Shown one piece after another: positions 25,698 through 32,200 of a DNA stretch of 32,200 nt; position 1 is the first letter of the stretch, and every line of letters starts with the position of its first letter. The DNA lies in contig CAJUAR010000028.1 in the NCBI GenBank assembly GCA_910584495.1, positions 1 to 32,200 on the forward strand. Direction: 5' to 3'. The translations under genes were made by a program, and so were the position numbers. This DNA is from an uncultured Muribaculaceae bacterium (GTDB lineage: Bacteria > Bacteroidota > Bacteroidia > Bacteroidales > Muribaculaceae). The notes under the pieces are model-generated. The model ran no database searches. It saw nothing but the letters and a program-made list of their open reading frames with translations, and had not been told where the DNA came from.

Positions 25698-26505
25698 TGT
25701 TTAGTGTGTCGGCAATGACGGTTGGGAGGTTATAATTCTCGTAGCGAGACCCGTAGGAACGTCGATAGTCGGAGTGATTGACGCGTTTGCGCACCATCTC
25801 GAGACTATCGATTCGCAGACCTGCGCCCGGGCGGCGGGCGGCGTTGAAGTAGCCGTAGATGCGCACGGGCTGCCGGGTGCTGTCGGTTTGCATTTTTATT
25901 TCGCGCCAGCCGTCGGCATCCACTGTCGAATGGACGTATTCTGTTGAGCCGTCGGCATAGTCGGTTGCGATGAGCCAAACTGACGTGCCTTCTGTGTTGA
26001 AAAACTTGGCTCGCCACGTATAGAGGTCGCCACGCTCCCAGTTGGGGTCGCGTCCGAAACTGAAGGTGAACATGTTGGAGGGCAAGCGGTCGTTGAAGGT
26101 GATATATCTTGCTCCGGGCCACACATCCACCGAGTCGCCGGCAATAGACAGTGCGTTTTCAGCCGCTAAGCGGTTGCCGCTTTCAATGATGCGGTGCTCC
26201 AGCATTTCGATGGTCATGTCGTAGACATCCATATATCGCTCTATGTTGCGGCCGTACCACGCCAGCGACGAATCGACTTCTTGCGACGTTACGCCGTGTT
26301 TGGCATAGACCGACTGCTTGAGCAGCTGTTTGGCCGAATCGGTGCGGTACTCGCTGCGATTAATTTCCACCACGGCTTCGCCCACATGCACGTCGGCCAT
26401 GATGGCTGCCATTTCGCGCGGCTGAATAACATCGCCGGGCACTTTGGAGCACGATGCTGCAAGTAGGCTAAGAGCGGATATCGCTGTTATCTTTCGTATT
26501 GTCAT
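25651..26505 (-). CDS. DUF4296 lipoprotein
   Basis: 284 aa. The ATG at 26505 is chosen because it gives a proper lipoprotein signal: MTIRKITAISALSLLAASC with lipobox LAASC and Cys19; an upstream start would add 16 residues that spoil it. The residues after Cys (SKVPGDVI) are not acidic at +2/+3, so it is probably periplasmic rather than surface-exposed. The N-terminal half (EMAAIMADVHVGEAVVEINR, then YAKHGVTSQEVDSSLAWYGRN) is the DUF4296 domain. A beta-rich C-terminal part (ITFNDRLPSNMFTFSFGRD, WREIKMQTDSTRQPVRIYGY) follows and ends in a disordered tail. It overlaps lspA by 38 nt and the 66-aa gene by 47 nt. The DUF4296-after-lspA arrangement is common in Bacteroidota; its function is unknown. 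Confidence 0.88.
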   Translation of the reverse strand: MTIRKITAISALSLLAASCSKVPGDVIQPREMAAIMADVHVGEAVVEINRSEYRTDSAKQLLKQSVYAKHGVTSQEVDSSLAWYGRNIERYMDVYDMTIEMLEHRIIESGNRLAAENALSIAGDSVDVWPGARYITFNDRLPSNMFTFSFGRDPNWERGDLYTWRAKFFNTEGTSVWLIATDYADGSTEYVHSTVDADGWREIKMQTDSTRQPVRIYGYFNAARRPGAGLRIDSLEMVRKRVNHSDYRRSYGSRYENYNLPTVIADTLNNEQSQPQPLAGTEGD

Positions 26506-27124
26506 CGTCAAGCGAATGTTCCATATAGCGGAAGTAGAAAAGCACCACGGCAATCATGCCCACACTGATGGCGGCATCGGCAACATTGAACACCGGGTCG
26601 AAAAAAGAAAAGATTTTTCCGCCAAGCAGGGGCAACCACTCCGGCCAGTCGAACGAGAAAAGCGGAAACCAGAACATGTCCACGACAAGTCCTTGGAACA
26701 GTGTGCCGTAGCCCTCGCCCCAAGGCACGATTTGCGCCGTTTCCGGAGGCATGGGATTTGTGAATATTTCGCCGTAGAACACACAGTCGATGATGTTGCC
26801 CACAGCCCCGGCTGCCACAAGGGCCACGCTCACAAGGTAGCCCCACGGTGCGCGCCCAAGTCGGCAGAGGCGCACTATGTACCATGCAAGATAGCCAAAG
26901 AGCAATATGCGGAGCGATGTAAGAATATATTTGTTGATAAAGTCCAGGCCGAATGCCATGCCGTTGTTCTGCACAAAGTGCAGGTGGAACCATGGCAGGA
27001 TTTCATAATCCTCGCCCAGATAGAAGCTTGTCTTGACCCAGAACTTGCAAGCTTGGTCGGCAATAATCACCAGGACTATGATAGCCCAGGCGACAACAGA
27101 CATTTTTCGATTGCGGGTGTACAT
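26468..27124 (-). CDS. lspA: Lipoprotein signal peptidase (signal peptidase II)
   Basis: 218 aa. It cleaves the signal peptide of diacylglyceryl-prolipoproteins at the inner membrane. The catalytic aspartates are D113 in AGAVGNIID and D183 in FNVADAAIS, and QNNGMAFG (52-59) is the other conserved block. Four transmembrane helices are apparent. The stretch between the two Asp motifs is about 70 residues, much longer than the roughly 30 in E. coli LspA, as often in Bacteroidota, and includes an amphipathic MFWFPLFSFDWPEWLP segment. The ATG at 27124 shares a base with the dksA-like stop (TGATG); a TTG at 27127 is the alternative. The next gene encodes a lipoprotein, a likely substrate. Confidence 0.95.
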   Translation of the reverse strand: MYTRNRKMSVVAWAIIVLVIIADQACKFWVKTSFYLGEDYEILPWFHLHFVQNNGMAFGLDFINKYILTSLRILLFGYLAWYIVRLCRLGRAPWGYLVSVALVAAGAVGNIIDCVFYGEIFTNPMPPETAQIVPWGEGYGTLFQGLVVDMFWFPLFSFDWPEWLPLLGGKIFSFFDPVFNVADAAISVGMIAVVLFYFRYMEHSLDDDNTKDNSDIRS

Positions 27125-27510
27125 CAATGGTGGGGATTGTTGTTCTTTTCTTCAACGCAGAGCGTGGCATGCGGCACAACACGCAGGCGTTCTTTGGGTA
27201 TGAGCTTGCCGGTGGCGCGGCAGATGCCGTAGGTTTTGTTGTCGATACGCACCAGCGCGGCTTTGAGGTGGTTGATGAACTGGCGCTGACGTTCGGCAAG
27301 TCGTGCTGTGGCTTCGCGCTCGAGCACATTGGCTCCTTCTTCGAGGATTTTGAAGGTGGGCGATGTGTCGGCCGTGTCGTTGCCTTCGTTGTTTCGCAAC
27401 GACTGGCACAGCTCTTCGTAGAGAGCTGTGGCAGTGTCGATTTTTGCGAGTATGAGCTGTCGGAATTCCTCGAGTTCTTCGTCGGAGTAACGGGGGCGTT
27501 CTTCGTTCAT
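27124..27510 (-). CDS. dksA: TraR/DksA-family RNA polymerase-binding protein
   Basis: 128 aa. DksA-type proteins insert a coiled coil into the RNA polymerase secondary channel and, with ppGpp, retune transcription in starvation. A coiled-coil N-terminal half (EELEEFRQLILAKIDTATAL to about residue 85) precedes the zinc-finger-like part YGICRATGKLIPKERLRVVP, HATLCVEEK. Only two of the four zinc cysteines remain (ICR and LCV; the partners are Thr-Gly and Glu-Glu), so classical zinc binding is probably lost; I recall the same substitutions in other Bacteroidota. ATG overlaps the ileS stop (TAATG) and TGA overlaps the lspA ATG. True DksA function is likely but the name is by family. Confidence 0.88.
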   Translation of the reverse strand: MNEERPRYSDEELEEFRQLILAKIDTATALYEELCQSLRNNEGNDTADTSPTFKILEEGANVLEREATARLAERQRQFINHLKAALVRIDNKTYGICRATGKLIPKERLRVVPHATLCVEEKNNNPHH

Positions 27511-30500
27511 TATTTGTTGAGTTTGATGTCCACACCAAGTTTGAGATCGTCGATGTCGAGGATTTCTATCTCTTCGCTGTCAATATCCTTTGCGTCGATG
27601 CTGTCGGCAAGCACCTGGCCGGCAATATATGTGCCGTAGTCGGCGAGTACGCCTTCTATTTCGGAACATGGCATGAATGTGAGACTTATGTGGTCGGTTA
27701 TGTCATAGCCGCGTTTTTTGCGGATGTTCTGAACACGGTTGATAATTTCGCGTGCCAGACCTTCGTGGAGCAGGGCAGGGGTGATGGCAATGTCGAGGGC
27801 CACGGTGAGGTCGCCGTCGTTGGCCACAAGCCAGCCGGGAATGTCTTCCGATATGATTTTCACATCGTCAAGGTCTATTTCGTGCTCTGTGCCGTCGACA
27901 GCGATTGTTAGGTGTCCGGTGTTTTCGAGGGTCTGGATACTGCTGCGGTCCAGGGCTTTGATTATCTCGGCGGCTGCTTTCATCTGCTTGCCGAACTTGG
28001 GCCCGAGCTTTTTGAAGTCGGGGAGCACACGTTTGACAAACACTTCGTTGTCGGCACCCACAATGTCAAGCTGCTTGACGTTTACCTCGGTGCACACAAT
28101 GTCCTTTACTGCCTCAAATACGGCACTCTGGGCCGCGTTGGCGACAGGTACGAGGATGCGGCTCAGAGGCTGGCGCACTTTGATGTTTGCTTTCTTGCGA
28201 AGCGAGAGCACGAGCGAGGTCAGGCTCTGGGCAACGGCCATGCGGTTTTCGAGGGCTTCATCGCTGCCATTGGCATCATATTTGGGGAAATCGGCAAGAT
28301 GGACCGAGCCGGTGGCGTCGGTGAGGTCTCGGTAGAGACGGTCGCTGAAGAACGGTGCCACAGGGGCTATGAGTTTGGCAACGGTACGGAGGCAGGTGTA
28401 GAGTGTCTGATATGCAGCCAGTTTGTCGGTGCCAAGGCCTCGGCTCCAGAAGCGTTTGCGGTTGAGGCGGACATACCAGTTGGAGAGGTCGTCGAGCACA
28501 AAGGTGCTGAGGGCGCGCACACCGCGTGTGGGTTCGTAATCGTCGAAGGCTTCGGTCACTTTCTTCACAAGTGTGTTGAGCAGCGAAAGTATCCAACGGT
28601 CGATTTCGGGACGCTGGGCCATGGGAACCTGCGCTTCTTCGCCGGTGAAGCCGTCGACATTGGCATACATGGCAAAGAAATTGTAGGTGTTCGACAAGGT
28701 GGAGAAGAATTTGCGCGAAACTTCGGCAACGCCTTCGGGGTCGTACTTGAGGTTGTCCCACGGCGACGATGTTACAATCATATACCAGCGAAGGGGGTCG
28801 GAACCCATCTTTTCGATGGTGTCGAAGGGGTCGACGCTGTTTCCTTTTCGCTTGGACATTTTCTCGCCTTTTTTGTCAAGCACCAAGCCGTTGGAAATCA
28901 CAGCCTTGAAGGCTGGAGCATCGAAGACCATGGTGCCTATGGTGTGAAGGGTGTAGAACCATCCGCGTGTCTGGTCAACACCTTCGGCAATAAAGTCGGC
29001 GGGGAAAAGACGGCCGCTGTCGAAGGCCTCTTTGTTCTCGAAGGGATAGTGGATCTGGGCATAGGGCATCGATCCGGAATCGAACCACACGTCGATGAGG
29101 TCTGTTTCGCGATACATGGGGCGGCCTGTGGGCGACACAAGCACAATATCGTCGACGTATGGGCGGTGAAGATCGATTTTGGCATAGTTTTCAGCCGAAT
29201 ATTCGCCGGGAACAAAGCCTTTGTCGCGCAGAGGGTTGCTCTTCATCACTCCCGCAGCCACTGCTTTGTCGATTTCGTTGAAGAGTGTTCCCACGCTGTC
29301 GATGCACAGTTCTTCGGTGCCGTCTTCGTTGCGCCAGATGGGCAGGGGGGTGCCCCAGTAGCGGCTGCGCGACAGATTCCAGTCCTGGATGTTTTCAAGC
29401 CATTTGCCAAAACGGCCTGTGCCTGTGCTTGCAGGCTTCCATTGGATGGTGTCGTTGAGTTCCATCAGGCGGTTGCGCACGGCGGTGGTGCGGATAAACC
29501 AGCTGTCGAGCGGGTAGTAGACAACCGGCTTGTCGGTGCGCCAGCAGTGGGGGTAGTTGTGAACGTGTTTTTCGGTGCGGAAAACAAGCCCGGCTTGTTT
29601 CAGTTCCATGCACAGACGCACATTGAGGTCTTCGGCCTTGTTGGCGGCGGCTTCGTCGTAGACTCCTTTTGCCGAGGTATACTGCGGGTCGTAGGCGTTT
29701 TTCACATATTCGCCCTGGTGGGGTGTGTATGCGGCAAGGACAACGCATTTTTCGATAAATGTTTCAGCAAGCTCGTCAATCAGATAGAATTTGCCGGCGA
29801 GGTCCACCATGGGGCGTGTTTCGCCACGTTTGTTGACCATGAAGAGCGACGGTATGGAAGCTGCCTTGGCCACCTTGGCATCGTCGGCGCCAAATGTGGG
29901 AGCGATGTGAACAATGCCTGTGCCGTCGTCGGTGGTTACGTAGTCGCCGGGAATAACGCGGAATGCACACTCGGCAAGCTCTACGAAGCTGTCTTTGCCC
30001 ACCTCGAAAACTTTGTCGGGATGCGCGGCGGCATAGGCTGCGGCATATTCCGGTGCCAGTGGTCCGAGTTTCTCGCAGGGTTTAACCCATGGCATCAGTT
30101 GCTCGTAGTGCATGCCAACAAGCTCGGGACCGGTGTAATGGCCCGCAATGCGGTAGGGCACCACTTTGTCGCCCGGCACAAAGGTGTCCATGGGGGCTGT
30201 CGCGCCTTCGGCTTTGAAATAGGAACCGACAAGGGCCTCGGCCATTACTACGGTGATTTTCTCTCCGTTGTAAGGGTTGTAGGTCTGTACGGCCACATAT
30301 TCGATTTTGGGACCCACGCACAGGGCTGTGTTGCTGGGCAGTGTCCAGGGCGTTGTTGTCCATGCCATGAAGCAGGGGCGTCCCCAGCCCGTCATCTCAG
30401 GCTTGGGGTCGGTGATGGTGAAAAGAGCTGTGGCCGTGAGGTCTTTGACGTCGCGGTAGCAGCCCGGCTGGTTGAGCTCGTGCGAGCTTAGGCCTGTGCC

Positions 30501-31058
30501 GGCTGCCGGCGAATAGGGCTGTATGGTATAGCCTTTGTATAGCAATCCCTTGTCGTAGAGACGCGACAGCAGCCACCACACTGTTTCGATATATCTGTTG
30601 TCGTAGGTGATATAGGGGTCGGTCATGTCCACCCAGTAGCCCATCATGTCGGTGAGGCTTTCCCATTCGCGGGTGTACTTCATCACCTCGCGGCGGCATG
30701 CGGCATTATATTCGTCCACCGAAATCTTGACACCTATGTCTTCTTTCTTGATTCCTAATGTTTTTTCAACACCCAGCTCCACGGGAAGGCCGTGGGTGTC
30801 CCAGCCGGCTTTGCGCTGCACCTGGTAGCCCTGCATGGTTTTGTAACGGCAGAACAAGTCTTTGATGGTGCGCGCCATGACGTGGTGGATTCCGGGCATG
30901 CCGTTTGCCGAAGGCGGTCCTTCGTAGAACACAAACGAAGGATGGCCTTGCCTGAGCTCGACAGAACTCTCGAAGAGGTGTTCCTTCTTCCAGATGTCGA
31001 GCATATTTTTGTTGACTTCCGAGAGGTTGAACCCGGAGTATTCGTTGAATTTCTTCAT
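27510..31058 (-). CDS. ileS: Isoleucyl-tRNA synthetase
   Basis: 1182 aa. A class I synthetase that charges tRNA-Ile in the cytoplasm. The HIGH region reads GPPSANGMPGIHHVMARTIKD (about residues 49-70) and the KMSKS loop KMSKR is at 733-737. An editing domain (CP1) lies about 200-420 (WTTTPWTLPSNTAL, DDGTGIVHIAPTFG). A tRNA-binding anticodon domain follows the catalytic core, and the C-terminus lacks the Cys-rich zinc finger of E. coli IleRS. The length and HIGH variant are typical of the eukaryote-like type II form found in many Bacteroidota, associated elsewhere with low mupirocin sensitivity; that phenotype is only inferred. It heads the seven-gene run. No convincing promoter precedes it: the best string is TTG-N20-TACAACTT. 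Confidence 0.96.
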   Translation of the reverse strand: MKKFNEYSGFNLSEVNKNMLDIWKKEHLFESSVELRQGHPSFVFYEGPPSANGMPGIHHVMARTIKDLFCRYKTMQGYQVQRKAGWDTHGLPVELGVEKTLGIKKEDIGVKISVDEYNAACRREVMKYTREWESLTDMMGYWVDMTDPYITYDNRYIETVWWLLSRLYDKGLLYKGYTIQPYSPAAGTGLSSHELNQPGCYRDVKDLTATALFTITDPKPEMTGWGRPCFMAWTTTPWTLPSNTALCVGPKIEYVAVQTYNPYNGEKITVVMAEALVGSYFKAEGATAPMDTFVPGDKVVPYRIAGHYTGPELVGMHYEQLMPWVKPCEKLGPLAPEYAAAYAAAHPDKVFEVGKDSFVELAECAFRVIPGDYVTTDDGTGIVHIAPTFGADDAKVAKAASIPSLFMVNKRGETRPMVDLAGKFYLIDELAETFIEKCVVLAAYTPHQGEYVKNAYDPQYTSAKGVYDEAAANKAEDLNVRLCMELKQAGLVFRTEKHVHNYPHCWRTDKPVVYYPLDSWFIRTTAVRNRLMELNDTIQWKPASTGTGRFGKWLENIQDWNLSRSRYWGTPLPIWRNEDGTEELCIDSVGTLFNEIDKAVAAGVMKSNPLRDKGFVPGEYSAENYAKIDLHRPYVDDIVLVSPTGRPMYRETDLIDVWFDSGSMPYAQIHYPFENKEAFDSGRLFPADFIAEGVDQTRGWFYTLHTIGTMVFDAPAFKAVISNGLVLDKKGEKMSKRKGNSVDPFDTIEKMGSDPLRWYMIVTSSPWDNLKYDPEGVAEVSRKFFSTLSNTYNFFAMYANVDGFTGEEAQVPMAQRPEIDRWILSLLNTLVKKVTEAFDDYEPTRGVRALSTFVLDDLSNWYVRLNRKRFWSRGLGTDKLAAYQTLYTCLRTVAKLIAPVAPFFSDRLYRDLTDATGSVHLADFPKYDANGSDEALENRMAVAQSLTSLVLSLRKKANIKVRQPLSRILVPVANAAQSAVFEAVKDIVCTEVNVKQLDIVGADNEVFVKRVLPDFKKLGPKFGKQMKAAAEIIKALDRSSIQTLENTGHLTIAVDGTEHEIDLDDVKIISEDIPGWLVANDGDLTVALDIAITPALLHEGLAREIINRVQNIRKKRGYDITDHISLTFMPCSEIEGVLADYGTYIAGQVLADSIDAKDIDSEEIEILDIDDLKLGVDIKLNK

Positions 31059-31133
31059 TATGAACTTAAAAGTTGTACTTGCTTGTCGTTATTGTTGCAA
31101 GAAAAGTGGAATCGTAATGTGAGATTAAGCAGA

Positions 31134-31170
31134 AAGGGTGTGTCGGCACACTGAGCACTGACACACCCTT
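31134..31170 (-). terminator. Intrinsic terminator after rpsP
   Basis: An 11-bp perfect stem AAGGGTGTGTC/GACACACCCTT with a 15-nt loop, followed on the minus strand by TTTC. It begins 30 nt after the rpsP stop and separates rpsP from ileS. Confidence 0.8.
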
Positions 31171-31200
31171 GGTTTATCGTCGATACGAAGAAGCTGCGGC

Positions 31201-31734
31201 TTATTCAGCTGCGGGAGCTTCGGTCTCTTCGGCGGGAGCTGTTTCGGCCTGAGCTTCGGCTGCGGCTGCAGCGGCTTCGGCTTTCTTCTTGGCTACGGCT
31301 TCGGCTTTAGCCTTGTTCTTGGCTGCCTCGGCTTCGAGACGCTCTTTGGCCGACTGGGCGCGCTGGCTGTCGAATGTTGCCTTTACGCCTGCAATCTTTG
31401 CATCTTTGTTTGCCTTCCATGCTGCAAAACGACGTTCGGCTTCGGCCTGGTCGAATGCGCCTTTCTTCACGCCGCCAAGGAGGTGGTGCATCAGCATCAC
31501 GCCTTCGCGCGAAAGGATGGAACGAACTGTGTCGGTTGGTTGTGCGCCAACGCCTACCCAATACAAAGCACGCTCGAAATTAAGAGTAATTGTAGCAGGA
31601 TTAGTGTTCGGATTATAAGAACCTATCCTTTCAATAAATCTACCATCTCGTGGTGCCCTGCTATCGGCGATGACAATGGGATAGAACGCATAGTTTTTGC
31701 GACCATGGCGTTGCAGTCTGATTTTTGTTGCCAT
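31201..31734 (-). CDS. rpsP: 30S ribosomal protein S16 with Ala/Lys/Glu-rich extension
   Basis: 177 aa. S16 is an early-assembling protein of the small ribosomal subunit. The core is obvious: MATKIRLQRHGRKNYAFYPI, VIADSRAPRDGRFIERIGSY and NPNTNPATITLNFERALYW, ending near residue 85 (about the full size of E. coli S16). The remaining 90 residues form a charged helical extension, KKGAFDQAEAERRFAAWKAN and then repeats of Lys/Glu/Ala, ending in an acidic ETAPAEETEAPAAE tail. Extended S16 is usual in Bacteroidota. It is not followed by rimM or trmD as in Proteobacteria, but is monocistronic with its own terminator and a long leader. Confidence 0.95.
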   Translation of the reverse strand: MATKIRLQRHGRKNYAFYPIVIADSRAPRDGRFIERIGSYNPNTNPATITLNFERALYWVGVGAQPTDTVRSILSREGVMLMHHLLGGVKKGAFDQAEAERRFAAWKANKDAKIAGVKATFDSQRAQSAKERLEAEAAKNKAKAEAVAKKKAEAAAAAAEAQAETAPAEETEAPAAE

Positions 31735-31900
31735 TTAGAGTGTTGTTTGTATTTGGTTGTTTGTTTGTTTATTCGAGCACGAGTTGAACTCGAACCCGCC
31801 GCCTTTCCTTCCTATGAAAGTTATATGGCGGTAATTGGCTTATATTCAATGTTTTATTTGCTTGTGAAAACCTTGGGACATATGCCTTTTGAATTTCACG
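31735..31900 (-). ncRNA. Structured 5' leader of rpsP
   Basis: About 165 nt of untranslated leader between the predicted start and ATG 31734. Two hairpins are visible on the minus strand. One, at 31799-31831, has an outer CCGC/GCGG stem and a nested CTTTC/GAAAG stem with an 8-nt loop, joined by a one-sided bulge. The second, at 31772-31794, has a TTCGAG/CTCGAA stem, with an alternative CGAG-TTCAA-CTCG fold. Ribosomal protein leaders often carry protein-binding mimics; S16 regulation here is a hypothesis. AT-rich sequence surrounds both. Confidence 0.5.
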
Positions 31901-31903
31901 GTG

Positions 31904-31934
31904 CAAATTTAGTCATTTTCTGCCTTTTAGCCAA
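31904..31934 (-). promoter_or_regulatory. Promoter of rpsP
   Basis: On the minus strand TTG (31934-31932), 20 nt, TAAATTTG (31911-31904): a full consensus match about 170 nt upstream of the rpsP ATG. It defines an unusually long leader. Confidence 0.75.
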
Positions 31935-32000
31935 TTTTTTTTCATGTTTTTTCAAATTTTCAACCGAAACTGCCTTGTCTGCGGGCGCGAAGCCATGGAA

Positions 32001-32020
32001 GCGAGGTGTCCTCACCTCGC
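32001..32020. repeat. GCGAGGTG palindrome
   Basis: GCGAGGTG-TCCT-CACCTCGC forms a perfect 8-bp stem with a 4-nt loop. A further direct copy of GCGAGGTG lies at 32107-32114. The surrounding 31935-32200 holds no supported gene: the open frames are short and unlike any protein I know. The palindrome may be a terminator of a gene beyond the window or a REP-like repeat. Confidence 0.5.
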
Positions 32021-32200
32021 CCGGCGGCTGGTTGCTATGCTACACAGAGGTGTGTATTTTAAATACGTGCATTCAATAAATGTATGGCTCGTCTCCTTGC
32101 TGCGGGGCGAGGTGGGGCTATCGCCCTTTCATTGTTTATTTGGCACTAAGAGCCGGTTCGACAATATCTGTTAATCACCAGGCGGTCACTCGCCGTGCAG

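Noticed and set aside
26506..26553. Upstream start for the DUF4296 lipoprotein
   Set aside because: The extra 16 residues would break the lipoprotein signal peptide; the Met at 26505 gives a normal lipobox with Cys19.
27912..30491. 859-codon plus-strand frame opposite ileS
   Set aside because: Its length comes from the strong codon bias of ileS. No signal, start context or recognisable domain supports it.
31770..31835. tRNA-like text upstream of rpsP (a GTTCGAG-type stretch and a 5-bp stem with a CCT-containing loop)
   Set aside because: No acceptor stem can be formed on either strand, the T-arm stem does not pair around a 7-nt loop, and the anticodon-like stem has an 8-nt loop or a mismatch. 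The hairpins fit an rpsP leader better.
31944..32174. 76-codon plus-strand frame at the right end of the window
   Set aside because: It begins inside the AT-rich rpsP promoter region, crosses a palindrome, and its translation resembles no protein; no ribosome site or promoter is visible.

Overview
The window reads as a chromosomal segment of a Bacteroidota, most likely a gut Bacteroidales. A Muribaculaceae-like genome is plausible but not proven. The evidence is a SusC/SusD polysaccharide utilization locus, surface lipoproteins with acidic residues after the lipid cysteine, promoters of the Bacteroidota type (TTG, 19-20 nt, TAnnTTTG) before many genes, a long IleRS, an Ala-rich extension on S16, and secreted proteins ending in a short 'N-x-Q-G ... 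G-[IV]-Y-I' tail. No rRNA, convincing tRNA, CRISPR array or insertion sequence was seen.

Layout. (1) 1-4446, minus strand: trigger factor (tig) with a very long perfect hairpin just after it, a membrane family-2 glycosyltransferase, and an unrecognised AT-richer membrane protein with a split CxxC/CxxC zinc-ribbon-like tail. Each has its own upstream promoter match. (2) 4737-5810, plus: dinB, DNA polymerase IV. (3) 5941-15753, plus: a compact five-gene PUL (SusC, SusD, surface glycan-binding lipoprotein, GH53 endo-beta-1,4-galactanase, GH2 beta-galactosidase) ending in a strong terminator. Gene content and order match what I recall of the pectic beta-1,4-galactan PUL of Bacteroides thetaiotaomicron. 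No HTCS or other PUL regulator lies in the window. (4) 15911-17543, plus: a DUF2975 membrane protein, a small YozG-like HTH regulator and a YpfJ-like zinc metallopeptidase. (5) 17619-24337, minus: a C10 (streptopain-like) cysteine protease translationally coupled to an unrecognised secreted protein, and behind a hairpin a second large unrecognised secreted protein. All three have signal peptides and sorting-type tails. (6) 24420-31058, minus: a seven-gene overlapping run ileS, dksA-like, lspA, DUF4296 lipoprotein, a 66-aa ORF, an ECF sigma factor and a four-helix membrane protein. (7) 31201-32200: rpsP with a promoter about 170 nt upstream and a structured leader, then intergenic DNA with repeated GCGAGGTG palindromes.

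How the genes work together. In the PUL, GH53 would cut galactan at the cell surface, the binding protein and SusD would capture fragments, SusC would import them, and periplasmic GH2 would release galactose. The ileS run places tRNA charging, a stringent-response-type factor, lipoprotein maturation, a lipoprotein and a sigma factor under overlapping translation. The C10 cluster looks like an independent secreted or surface module.
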